Positions 26,416 through 33,921 of a DNA stretch of 33,921 nt are shown piece by piece. Under the pieces are notes generated by a model. That model ran no database searches. It was not told the origin of the DNA and saw only the letters and a list, made by a program, of their open reading frames with translations. Source of the DNA: Myxococcales bacterium (GTDB lineage Bacteria > Myxococcota_A > UBA9042); NCBI GenBank assembly GCA_009692425.1, contig SHZF01000046.1:1-33921 (forward strand). The letters are read 5' to 3'. The number at the start of each line of letters is the position of its first letter. Position 1 is the stretch's first letter. Position numbers and translations under genes: made by a program.

Positions 26416-27381
26416 TCACATCAGTTCGTTGACGCGCGCCTGATAGTCGGTCTGGCTGATCTCGCCCGCCCGCGCCCGCTCCGTCAGCGCCTGGATGCGG
26501 GCGGAATTGTCGCGGCGCGTCGCTTCGATTGTATCTTTCTGCTGTTCATACATAGTCGTGCCTGCAGATTTGGCTTGCGCGAACTCGCCCTTGAGCTCGG
26601 CGGGATCGGAGAGCGCGCCGGTCAGGAACCAGTTGTCCGACACCTTGCCGAGCGCCCACGTGGTCGCGAACGACGTCGACGCCCCCACGAGGCTGCCCCA
26701 GCCGGGCACCAGCTTCGCAAGATTGTTCACGGCCATGCGCGCCCCGGTGCCCACGCCGAGCGCGCCCAGTATGGACTTCGCCGCGGCGGCATCGACGGTG
26801 TGCCCGTGGTACTGGCCGACGTCGCGCACGAGCTTGACCTGAATCCCGACCACCCCGACGTCGGTCAGGATGGCGAGGCCCGGCACCGGAAAGGCGCCGA
26901 GCACCGCCGACATCACGCTGTACTTCAACGTCGCCCGTTCGATGTCTTCGGCGCGGCGCACCGGGTCCGGCTCCGGCACGATGTGCGACGGCAGCACCGT
27001 GTCTTTCGCCTCGCTGTAGAGGCGCTCGAGGACCCCCTGGCGTTCTTCGGCAATGCCCAGTTCCTCCCGCGCCAGGTTCAACAGCCCCTGCTCGACGGGC
27101 GAACAGTCGCCGTCGGCCCAAGCCATCGCGTACATCGACTGGTAGATGTCCTCCTTGGCTTCAGCGTCGCGGAGTTGAGCCAGCAGGGCCGGCACGTCTT
27201 GCGGCGTGCTGAACAGGTCCTGCAAAGTCGATGGATCGAGCGAAGCACCCTCGGGCGTCGGCAACGCTTCCAGCGCCGCCAGCAGCGCCCCGCGTTCGGC
27301 CTCGTGCAGCGTCTCGTCTGCCTGTGCCACGGCGACCAGCAACCGCAAGCTGGCCAGGGACTGTTCTTGGGTAAGCGACAT
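26416..27381 (-). CDS. TerB-like and DUF697 domain protein
   Basis: The 321-residue protein starts with a TerB-like helical region (residues about 5-125; ADETLHEAERGALLAAL, then AWADGDCSPVEQGLLNLA), a fold linked to tellurite resistance proteins and metal sensing. A DUF697-like region follows (about 155-250; YSVMSAVLGAFPVPGLAI, GARMAVNNLAKLVPGWGSLV, ATTWALGKV) with Gly/Ala-rich membrane-associating helices as in YcjF-type proteins. The C-terminus is a charged helix (QQKDTIEATRRDNSARIQAL) like a short SHOCT motif. Function is unknown. ATG 27381 has GAGG six bases upstream. The longer frame upstream is Arg-rich without homology. Confidence 0.75.
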   Translation of the reverse strand: MSLTQEQSLASLRLLVAVAQADETLHEAERGALLAALEALPTPEGASLDPSTLQDLFSTPQDVPALLAQLRDAEAKEDIYQSMYAMAWADGDCSPVEQGLLNLAREELGIAEERQGVLERLYSEAKDTVLPSHIVPEPDPVRRAEDIERATLKYSVMSAVLGAFPVPGLAILTDVGVVGIQVKLVRDVGQYHGHTVDAAAAKSILGALGVGTGARMAVNNLAKLVPGWGSLVGASTSFATTWALGKVSDNWFLTGALSDPAELKGEFAQAKSAGTTMYEQQKDTIEATRRDNSARIQALTERARAGEISQTDYQARVNELM

Positions 27382-27617
27382 CGTGACCTCGGCACGGCGA
27401 CGGGGCCGGGCGCCGGCGCAGGATAGGGGCTGGCTCACCGCTGAGGCAAGCCGCGATCTCTGGCGCGAACGGCGGCTTGCCCCCACCCGGGCCGGTCGCC
27501 TACCGTCCCGCGTCGTGGCTCAACGGAGCTCGCGTCGCACGAGGCGGTCGCGGCGGCGGCGGCCCATGGGAGCGCTCGTCCGGGCGTGCGTGGTGCGCAT
27601 CCGCGAAGGCCGCATCC

Positions 27618-27956
27618 TCAGCCGAACGCACCCGCGAGACCGGCACGCTGCACAGCCTCGGCTTCGGGCGCAGCGAGATGCAGGTGCTTTTCGGCTTCGA
27701 AGCGGCCTTGCTGGCGGCGCTGGCGGGAACGGTCGGGATTTTGCTGGCGACCGGCCTGCGTGCGGCGGTGAACGGGGCGAAGATCACCGACCGCGCTGGC
27801 CTGCTGAACGAGGACATGCTGCTGGCGATCGGTTGGGAGCCGCAGGTGTACGTGATGGGGTTCCTGTTTCTGGCGGCGGTCGCCGTGCTGGCGTGGTGGC
27901 TGGCGGCGCGCCGAGTCGTGGGGTTGCGCGTCGCCGATGCGTTGACCGGACTCTGA
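27618..27956 (+). pseudogene. 3' stub of an FtsX/MacB-type ABC permease gene
   Basis: The frame ending at 27956 encodes ERTRETGTLHSLGFGRSEM, the coupling-helix signature between the last membrane helices of FtsX-family permeases. Two membrane segments follow (VLFGFEAALLAALAGTVGILLATG and VYVMGFLFLAAVAVLAWWLAARR), and the usual end RVADALTGL. The first helix, the periplasmic domain and the signal region are missing; the sequence before about 27,618 is Arg/Gly-rich and unlike any permease. Only about the last 110 codons of a gene of about 400 remain. Neither intact permease in this window is a close copy, so the stub comes from another transporter. Confidence 0.8.
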
Positions 27957-28005
27957 CCGTTGAACCGGCCCCGCCCACACGGTACGTTGCGGGCTGGAGG
28001 CGCCG

Positions 28006-30393
28006 ATGGTGCGCGTGGACCTGTCGATCAGTCTGAAACGCTCCGTGTCCGGCGTGGCGCTGATTGCAGCGTGCGGATTCGTCGTCGGCGCGTGCGCCCA
28101 GCCGCAGGCAGGGCCCGCGACGGCGCCCCGCTTTCCAGCCGACGTCCGCCCCCCGGCGGCGGTCCACGACGTGTCCGCCGGGGAACTCCCGACTGCTGCG
28201 ACCGCCGACGCCGACTCCGCGGCGGTGCAGCCCGATGCGGTCGCCGACAGCGCTGAGGTCAGTGGCCCGCCGCCCGGAGCCAACGTCCACCTCCACGTCA
28301 CCGGCAACCTCGGCCTGCAGACCGGCACGTTGACGGTCGTGCTCGTAGAGCCTCACCTGATCGCCGCCACGGCGCTCGGTTCCGCCCCATCGAATCTCGT
28401 CGCTTTCGCCGGCCCGCTGCCGACCCTGCCGCTCGATCTGTGGTTCAAGGCCCCGCCGGCCACACTGGCCGCGCTGGCACTGCTGCGGGGGGCCGACGGC
28501 ACTCCGCTCGCGGGCGGGCTGTCGTGCCACGGCAAGGAGATGCACGTCGAGACCTTTGGCGCCTGGCCGGGGCCGCCGCTCGACATGGAGGTCGCGCTCC
28601 TGCCGATGTCTGACAAGGGCATCACACCCATGGCGTTTTGCGCGGGCGCCGTCTCGGCCAAAGCGAAAGGCACGCTGACTGAGCTCCTTGATGTCGTGAC
28701 CCCTGCCAGCAAGGATGGCGGCGCCCACTTCATGGCCAGCCTCGTGTGGGGCCAGCGGCTGTGGGTCGCGGGCTCGCAGGACGGCTTCGTGAGCTTTGAT
28801 TTTCCCGCCGCGGCGGCTGCGGCGCCGGGGCCGCTGCAGGGCTGGAAGATTCACGGCGAGCCCCTGTGCAACCGCATGGAGCGCGTCGGCAACCGCCTGT
28901 ACTGCGCCAGCCGCAAGAACTACGTGACGGTGCTGACGGCCGACCCGACCTCGCAGGCCAAGCTGTCGGCCGTACAGCGCGTCTTTGGCCAGAAGACGTG
29001 TACCGAAGGACTGGCCGCGTTCGGTTCGACCCTGGTGGTGGCGGCGCACGGCGAAGGCCTCAAGGCGCTCGACACCAAGCAGCCTCACGACGTGCTGCCG
29101 CTGGCGTCGCCGGCCGAGTTGGGCGATGCGTGGGATGCGCGCCCCTTTGGCATCAAGCGCCTCGCCGTCGCCGATGGAGCCGGCGGGCTGCACGTGTACG
29201 ACGCGACGGCCACGCCGAACCTGACCCTGAAGCCACTGGGCCACCTGCCGCTGGCGGGCGTCGCGGCGTTCTTGCATGTTGAAGGGCCGCTCGTGTTCGT
29301 CAGCAGCCTGGGGGGCGGCCTGCACGTGGTCGATGCCGCCGTGCCCGCGCAGATGAAGTTGAAGACGACCTTCCAGTTCCCCGGCGCTACGCACGGAGTC
29401 ACGGTGCAGGACGGGCTCGCCATCGTCGCAGGCGGCCACCATCTTTTCGCCGTCGATGTGCTCACGGCGGGCACTGTAGGCACAGTGGGCAAGGCGATCG
29501 GACGCGGCGCGCTCGCTACAAAGCACTTCGCGCTCGACGTGGACCGCTTCGGCAATGATGTGCTGACCGCAGAATTCCTCTCGGTGCGGCGGGTTGCCGT
29601 CTCGACCTCGTTCGCCGCGGGCCCCGTGCTCGTCGCGCCCAGCGCCGTGTTCGCCCCGGTGGCTGTGGCGGGTGGCAAGCTGCGTACGACCCTGCGCCTG
29701 CACAACGCGGGCGCAACGCCCCTGCATGTGACGGGAATCACGCTGATCGACGAGGGCGGCAACCAGAAGGTCCCCGGCGCGTGGCAGATCGCGCCGCACG
29801 AGTCCGTGGCGGTGCCAATCGAGGTGGCGAAGGTCCAGAAAGGCAATCCCATCCACCTGTTGAATGTGCAGTCCGATGACCCCGCGCTGCCGGAGACCAC
29901 CGTGCCGTTCGAGGAGACGACGTGGCTGCAACCGGGCGATCCGTTTCCGAGTGGGCTCAAGTACCAGGACGCGACCGGCAAGACGTGGAAGGTCGATGAG
30001 GTTCTGGCCGGCAAGGTCGGCGTGGTGATCGTGGCGGCCCAGTCGTGTCCCGTGGCATTCTTGGCGCTGGCGTCGGCGGCGGCGGACCTTGCGAAGGCGA
30101 TCAAGTCCGGCAAGGTCGGCGTCGTCGCGCTGAACCCGTGGGACACGCCCCAGCAGACGATGGAGACCAACGGGCCGCAGTTGTCGTTCCCGGTGCTCTA
30201 CACGCCGCTCACGACGAAAGACGGCCATGATTGGTCCGAGGTGCTCGACGTGCTGCTGGGCCAGCCGATCCCATGGGGTCCGCCGATGCCGATCGTCTAC
30301 GTGGTGGGCAAGAACGGCAAGATCCGGCTGGCGCAATGGGGCTGGGAGCCCGGCGCGGTGCTGGATGTCATTGCCGAAGCGTTGAAAGAATAG
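28006..30393 (+). CDS. Large lipoprotein with propeller-like repeats, ASH-like domain and redoxin domain
   Basis: The 795-residue protein has a lipoprotein signal (VVGAC, Cys30; an earlier IAAC at Cys23 is also possible). A low-complexity Ala/Asp linker follows. From about 230 to 540 a series of short repeats (for example GLHVYDATATPNLTLKPLG, GGLHVVDAAVPAQMKLK) looks like LVIVD-type beta-propeller blades. At about 555-645 an immunoglobulin-like region (LHNAGATPLHVTGITLID, VQSDDPALPETTVPF) resembles ASH/choice-of-anchor D domains. The C-terminus (about 670-795) is thioredoxin-like, of the redoxin/AhpC type, with a lone candidate peroxidatic Cys681 in QSCPVAF and the cis-Pro-like PMPIVYVVGKNGKI. 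ATG 28006 follows GGAGG by about five bases. It probably works on the outer membrane or cell surface; the thiol reaction is unproven. Confidence 0.75.
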   Translation: MVRVDLSISLKRSVSGVALIAACGFVVGACAQPQAGPATAPRFPADVRPPAAVHDVSAGELPTAATADADSAAVQPDAVADSAEVSGPPPGANVHLHVTGNLGLQTGTLTVVLVEPHLIAATALGSAPSNLVAFAGPLPTLPLDLWFKAPPATLAALALLRGADGTPLAGGLSCHGKEMHVETFGAWPGPPLDMEVALLPMSDKGITPMAFCAGAVSAKAKGTLTELLDVVTPASKDGGAHFMASLVWGQRLWVAGSQDGFVSFDFPAAAAAAPGPLQGWKIHGEPLCNRMERVGNRLYCASRKNYVTVLTADPTSQAKLSAVQRVFGQKTCTEGLAAFGSTLVVAAHGEGLKALDTKQPHDVLPLASPAELGDAWDARPFGIKRLAVADGAGGLHVYDATATPNLTLKPLGHLPLAGVAAFLHVEGPLVFVSSLGGGLHVVDAAVPAQMKLKTTFQFPGATHGVTVQDGLAIVAGGHHLFAVDVLTAGTVGTVGKAIGRGALATKHFALDVDRFGNDVLTAEFLSVRRVAVSTSFAAGPVLVAPSAVFAPVAVAGGKLRTTLRLHNAGATPLHVTGITLIDEGGNQKVPGAWQIAPHESVAVPIEVAKVQKGNPIHLLNVQSDDPALPETTVPFEETTWLQPGDPFPSGLKYQDATGKTWKVDEVLAGKVGVVIVAAQSCPVAFLALASAAADLAKAIKSGKVGVVALNPWDTPQQTMETNGPQLSFPVLYTPLTTKDGHDWSEVLDVLLGQPIPWGPPMPIVYVVGKNGKIRLAQWGWEPGAVLDVIAEALKE

Positions 30394-30432
30394 GCGGCGG
30401 AGTTCAAGAAACAGGCGACGGGGCCGCTATTC
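30388..30432. terminator. Hairpin covering two convergent stop codons (possible bidirectional terminator)
   Basis: GAATAG (30388-30393) plus CGGC (30395-30398) pairs with GCCG (30423-30426) plus CTATTC (30427-30432), with one bulged G. The stem contains the stop codon of the redoxin lipoprotein and, on the other strand, that of the esterase, around a 24-base loop. No T-run follows. Its position between convergent genes suits a shared transcript end. Confidence 0.4.
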
Positions 30433-31686
30433 GTAGACCATCCACAGCGGACCCGGGAACAGCCAACTCAACCCCACCTGCAAGCGGTCGCGCCAGTTTT
30501 CCCAGTTGTGGCCATCACGCGCCTCTTCGTAGCGCACATCCATGCCGGTGCCCTGCAGGAATGGCACCATCGAGCGGTTCTCATAGATGAGGCTCTCGTA
30601 GGTGCCACACGACACGAATACCTTTTCGCTGGGACGGCCCGGGTTCTCGCGGAAGGCATTCACGAACCGTACGACCTGATCGAACGCAGGCCCGCGCTTG
30701 TTGTCGCCGATGTCGGTGAAGGCGAACGAGCCCGATTGCAGCAGCAAGCGCCCGAACACGCCCGGGTAGCGCCACGCGGTCGACAGGCTCGCAACGCCGC
30801 CGAAGCTCGCGCCCATCAGGCAGCGACTCTGCGGCGTGCCATAGACCGGGAACTTGCGCTCAAGGAACGGCAGCACGTGCTTCGCCACGAACTCGGCATG
30901 GCGCGGGTCGTCGGGGTACTCCGTCATGCGGTCCTGCGGGTACGTGAACGCGACGATGCACGGCGCCATCTCGAGTCGGTGGATGAGGTTGTCGAGCACC
31001 GTCTTCATGCTGGCGAAGCGCAGGTAGTCGCCGCCGTCGTGGACGATGACCAGCGGATAGCGTCGAGTCGGCCGGTAGCGCGCCGGCAGGTAGATCGAGA
31101 GATGGCGCCGGTCGCCAAACGGGGTCCGGTGCAACACCGCCTCGACGAGTTGGCCCTCGCGGCTGTCGGTGTCGGGCCGCGTCCAGTCCGGTGCGTCGTA
31201 GCCCTCACCGTGGCACACCGAGTTGGCGCCGAACGGGTCGTGGGCAACGTGGGGGTTCAGCGCGTCGCGCAGCCACTGGCCATTGCCGCCGCGCACCACG
31301 TCGAACTTGTACTCGAAGCGCGAGTTGCGCGGTACTTCGACGACGCGATACCACAGGTCGCTGCCCTCGATGCGCCGGAACGCCTGCTCGGAAGCCAGGC
31401 CGAACACCCAGTGGCGCAGGTAGACCGCCTCGGCCTCGCCGCGCCACACGAAGGTCACGCGGCCGCCCTCGATGAGGGGGAAGGTGTGCGACGCCAGGAA
31501 GTCGTCGATGGCCATTTTCGAATGCACCGTGCTGCGCTCCAGCTTGTGGATGGCGAGCGCCGAGGCGAGAATCGCGGGGTCCAACGGCGTCGGTGCCGTC
31601 AAGCCCGGCCGCGCAACGAGCAGGGCGTCGCTCTGGTAGCGCGTGCGGGTCGGGGCCCGGGGCGGTGTCGGGCGCGGTGGGGTCAT
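30427..31686 (-). CDS. Esterase family protein (enterochelin esterase-like)
   Basis: The 419-residue protein has an N-terminal early-set (CBM48-like) region (about 70-175; VTFVWRGEAEAVYLRHWVFG, then YKFDVVRGGNGQWLRDALNP) and an alpha/beta-hydrolase domain of the esterase D/Fes type. Active-site marks are PLVIVHDGGDYL (oxyanion region), the nucleophile elbow GASFGG with Ser294, and the catalytic His393 in DGHNWENW; the acid is probably in the CGTYESL region. Fes enzymes hydrolyse trilactone siderophores, but many relatives act on other esters, and no siderophore genes lie nearby. No signal peptide is seen. It follows the Memo-AMMECR1 fusion on the same strand after 72 bases. ATG 31686 lacks a clear ribosome site, so a later start is possible. 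Confidence 0.8.
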   Translation of the reverse strand: MTPPRPTPPRAPTRTRYQSDALLVARPGLTAPTPLDPAILASALAIHKLERSTVHSKMAIDDFLASHTFPLIEGGRVTFVWRGEAEAVYLRHWVFGLASEQAFRRIEGSDLWYRVVEVPRNSRFEYKFDVVRGGNGQWLRDALNPHVAHDPFGANSVCHGEGYDAPDWTRPDTDSREGQLVEAVLHRTPFGDRRHLSIYLPARYRPTRRYPLVIVHDGGDYLRFASMKTVLDNLIHRLEMAPCIVAFTYPQDRMTEYPDDPRHAEFVAKHVLPFLERKFPVYGTPQSRCLMGASFGGVASLSTAWRYPGVFGRLLLQSGSFAFTDIGDNKRGPAFDQVVRFVNAFRENPGRPSEKVFVSCGTYESLIYENRSMVPFLQGTGMDVRYEEARDGHNWENWRDRLQVGLSWLFPGPLWMVYE

Positions 31687-31758
31687 CGGGCGGCACGGGT
31701 GGGGCGGCGGCCGGGCGCGGCGCCGAGCGTGCAGAGTTGGGGATGCGCGGGGTGTGCG

Positions 31759-33216
31759 TCAAGGGGCCCTTTCAATCTCTCCCTCGTCGTCCCACGCCTC
31801 ACTCCCATACACCAACACCTCCAGGTCCGCCGGCCACGACCCCGCCGGCAACCCCGCCTTGCGCCACAGGGCCGTCACGAACGCGCGGGGCTCGGGCAGG
31901 ACCTCCCACACGATGGGCAGAAATGTTCCGCTGCAGCGACCGCTGCGGATCACGACTCCATCGATGCCGGGCCGCAGCATTCGCTCGAGGTCGGCGCGGT
32001 CCACGACGGCCAACGGACGCAGCGGCGACAGCACCGACACTTTGAACGTGGCGCGCGCAAACTCGGCAGCAGTCAACGCATGGCTGCGCGGGTCGTGAAA
32101 CGCCGCGGCGTGCGCGTTGTGGGCGACCGACTCGGAGAGCGGCATCTGCGGACTCAGGTTGCCGATGCAGCCGTGCAACTCGCCATCGACCTCGACGGTC
32201 ACGAACGTCGCCGCCGGCTCCCGCAACCACGCATCGGACGACCCGGCATCGTCGGGGACGCCGTGCCTGGCCCCTGCCGTCGCCAGGCCGCGCGACGTGA
32301 GCCCCTGGCGGATCGCGGCAAGAGCCAGCCCGGTCAACTTGCGCCGCTGCGACGGCATGAACCGCGGACCATCGACGGCAGGCGTCGACGTCTGACCGCT
32401 GGAACCGAGCGCGGGAATACCGGACGTGCCGGCCGGCCACAACAGGTAGCTGCCGTAGCCGACTACGCGCAGGGCGTCACCCGCCGTCTCCGAAGAGTTG
32501 CGCACGTCGATCGCGCGCGCTTGCAGGCCGCGGGCGCGCGCGGCGACGAGCAGGCCGGCCAGTGGACGACATCCGCACGCCTGTTCGCCGTCGATGGCGG
32601 GGTCGAGCGCTTCGACCTGCGCCGTCGTCCCGGCGTCGCGGCGGCGGGCCTCGGCGGCGGTGTGGTAGTGGCTGAGGTCCGAACTCACGACAATCAGTGT
32701 CTCGCTGCCGCCCCAGACTGCACCGAGCAGGTCCGCGCAGGTTGATGCCGGCAGGTCTCCCACCGCAACAGGCAACAGGCGGAACGAGCCGAGGACATGC
32801 TGCAGGAACGGCAGGTGGACTTCGAGGCTGTGCTCCTGGGCGTGGACGGCGTCGGAGCGCACGACGCCGGGCCGATTGGCCAGAACGTCCACGCCGGCGG
32901 TGTCGATTGGCAGATCGCCCAGCGGTGTGCGCCACGTGTCGGCCTCGGGCAGCGCCCAGCCGCGCAGCGCGAAGCGGTGCGAAGGGCCGAGCAGGACCAC
33001 GCGTGTGACGTGGCCGCGCAGGGGCAGCAGGCTGGCGTAGGCGGTCGCCGCGATGGGCCCCGAATAGACCCAGCCGGCGTGCGGGACGATGACGGCCTTG
33101 GGCGGTGGCACCTCGCGGCGGATGCGCTCGGCGAAACAGCGCTCGATGAGGGCAGTGCAGTCTTCGGCGCGGGCCGGATAGAACTGGCCGGCGACGGCGG
33201 GCAGGCGCGTGGGCAT
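31759..33216 (-). CDS. amrB: Memo-AMMECR1 fusion (AmmeMemoRadiSam system proteins B and A)
   Basis: The 485-residue protein joins two components of the AmmeMemoRadiSam system. The Memo domain (about 1-245) starts PAVAGQFYPA and keeps the metal-site residues of the family: His46 in PHAGW, His80 in GPSHR, Asp180 and His183 in SSDLSHYH, and Cys214 in ACGCRPLAG. The fold is related to extradiol dioxygenases. After a linker rich in Gly/Ser/Pro, the AMMECR1 domain (about 285-485) has FVTVEVDGELHGCIGN; the family hexapeptide LRGCIG reads LHGCIG at 347-352. ISxxLxPL- and VIxxG-like stretches follow. ATG 33216 has TGGAGG seven bases upstream; the longer frame upstream is Cys/Pro-rich and unlike Memo. 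The joint reaction is unknown; the radical SAM partner is at 13,066. Confidence 0.92.
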   Translation of the reverse strand: MPTRLPAVAGQFYPARAEDCTALIERCFAERIRREVPPPKAVIVPHAGWVYSGPIAATAYASLLPLRGHVTRVVLLGPSHRFALRGWALPEADTWRTPLGDLPIDTAGVDVLANRPGVVRSDAVHAQEHSLEVHLPFLQHVLGSFRLLPVAVGDLPASTCADLLGAVWGGSETLIVVSSDLSHYHTAAEARRRDAGTTAQVEALDPAIDGEQACGCRPLAGLLVAARARGLQARAIDVRNSSETAGDALRVVGYGSYLLWPAGTSGIPALGSSGQTSTPAVDGPRFMPSQRRKLTGLALAAIRQGLTSRGLATAGARHGVPDDAGSSDAWLREPAATFVTVEVDGELHGCIGNLSPQMPLSESVAHNAHAAAFHDPRSHALTAAEFARATFKVSVLSPLRPLAVVDRADLERMLRPGIDGVVIRSGRCSGTFLPIVWEVLPEPRAFVTALWRKAGLPAGSWPADLEVLVYGSEAWDDEGEIERAP

Positions 33217-33313
33217 GGCGGGCCTCCAGGGTGGCGGCGTCCGGCCCGCAGGCGAGGATGTGCCACCACCGTCGAGGCAGTCCAGCACTCGCCGGGGCGG
33301 TTGGCAATGGCAA

Positions 33314-33475
33314 AACGCTGGGCTGGCGGCATTCCACGCCGGCAAACAATTGTTGCATGGCATGGCACTCGTGGCCGATGGCACCGTCGTGGCGGCCGGC
33401 GGGCGCGACACCAAGGCGGGTGGCGAAGCGCGCTGGCTGCGGGTGGCGGCAAGCGGGAGACTTGGCTGCAAGTGA
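33314..33475 (+). pseudogene. Remnant of a propeller-repeat surface protein gene
   Basis: The frame ending with TGA at 33475 encodes HGMALVADGTVVAAGGRDTK followed by AGGEARWLRVAASGRLGCK. This resembles one blade of the propeller-repeat proteins whose decayed copy also lies at 8,297-8,549 (TASKGAGKKDAWLVRLDA). The frame can be followed back only to an ATG inside the Memo gene region, and no signal peptide or further blades are seen. It is short, so the homology is tentative. Confidence 0.45.
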
Positions 33476-33701
33476 GAGGGTGTCATCGGCCTGTTGTTGC
33501 CATGCTCCGTCCAGCCGCGGTTCAGTAAATTTCAGCAGCATGGTGTCTCAAAGTTGTCGACAAGCTGCGCAATGCGGCGATGTCTAGGCTGTCGGCGCAC
33601 GACTGCTTGGAATGCGAGGTCGGCTGGGTGGTTACACTCTGGGCAGTCTGAGCAAAGCAGATCCCTCTACCTGCATCAGGAAAAACTTCCACTGACTTAA
33701 A
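33476..33701. other. AT-richer spacer without a recognised gene
   Basis: These 226 bases hold no convincing gene on either strand. Base composition shifts from strongly GC-rich on the left to roughly balanced on the right, and it stays so to the window edge. No tRNA, attachment-site repeat or insertion-sequence end was recognised. Confidence 0.6.
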
Positions 33702-33921
33702 TCACTTGCGCCATGATTCAAGCGTCGAAATTGTTGCAGCCACAGCGAGCGCACCATGAAAATAGATAACCGAAAGCCATACTGGAACATTATAGACTAA
33801 GCCTTGCAGGTTATAATGAAATTCCCCTTTCGCAGCAGATTGTCCCTCAAAAACCGGGCCAAGTACGCCGAGTAATACCGAGAAAGCCACCAGTTTCTTT
33901 GTCTCATGAGCAAAGGTGAAG
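33702..33921 (-). CDS. C-terminal part of an unknown integral membrane protein (gene runs off the window)
   Basis: The - strand frame is open from the window edge to a TGA at 33702 and gives the last 72 residues. It has hydrophobic segments KLVAFSVLLGVLGPVFEG and VPVWLSVIYFHGALAVAATI, separated by GEFHYNLQGLVYN, and ends TLESWRK. At least two membrane helices are likely. I do not recognise the family. The codon use is much less GC-biased than in every other gene of the window, which suggests acquired DNA. The start lies beyond 33921. Confidence 0.65.
   Translation of the reverse strand, partial: FTFAHETKKLVAFSVLLGVLGPVFEGQSAAKGEFHYNLQGLVYNVPVWLSVIYFHGALAVAATISTLESWRK

Noticed and set aside
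27784-30336. An 850-residue - strand open frame opposite the redoxin lipoprotein
   Set aside because: No domain is visible and its composition is that of antisense GC-rich DNA.
30508-32745. A 745-residue + strand open frame opposite the esterase and Memo-AMMECR1 genes
   Set aside because: It crosses two well-supported genes and shows no family motif.

Overview
The window is a high-GC, gene-dense bacterial chromosome segment, apart from an AT-richer tail after about 33,480. No rRNA, tRNA or CRISPR array was seen. The organism looks like a Gram-negative of the Myxococcota or another former Deltaproteobacteria lineage. This is inferred from many lipoproteins with Cys-rich CxxxxxCTxxxC-type repeats, FHA-domain signalling proteins, a Tol-Pal lipoprotein, a Lol/MacB-type ABC system with an outer-membrane barrel, and fragments of propeller/Cys-rich surface proteins typical of those groups. 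No phylogenetic marker was tested.

Left part (1-8,300, + strand): thiG and an overlapping ThiE/TenI-family gene (thiamine thiazole branch); an FHA protein fused to a CpaF-like secretion ATPase whose nucleotide-binding motifs are lost; a second membrane protein with two FHA domains; acetyl-CoA synthetase (acs); and a Cys-rich lipoprotein translationally coupled to acs.

From 12,763 down to 8,297 the - strand carries a small Cys-rich lipoprotein, a Pal-like lipoprotein with an inserted Cys-rich region, a CpoB-like coiled-coil lipoprotein, mnmG (tRNA modification), and a decayed fragment of a propeller/Cys-rich protein at the mnmG 3' end.

Middle part (13,066-20,118, + strand): a radical SAM enzyme of the AmmeMemoRadiSam system, then a five-gene operon with two FtsX/MacB-type permeases, a LolA-like periplasmic carrier, an outer-membrane beta-barrel and the ABC ATPase. 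The five genes look like a complete path from inner to outer membrane. Facing it is a three-gene - strand operon (23,471-20,128): HAD-IB phosphatase, LarA/DUF2088-like protein and a class I isoprenoid-synthase-fold protein.

Right part: a frameshifted FecR-domain lipoprotein pseudogene, a Tat-exported carotenoid oxygenase, a TerB/DUF697 protein, the 3' stub of an ABC permease gene, a large propeller-redoxin lipoprotein, an esterase, and a Memo-AMMECR1 fusion. The fusion supplies the other two components of the AmmeMemoRadiSam system, whose radical SAM enzyme lies about 18 kb away. The window ends with another propeller-gene remnant and the 3' end of a membrane-protein gene in AT-richer DNA. 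Four decayed genes sit in the spaces between intact operons, so this is a region of gene turnover.
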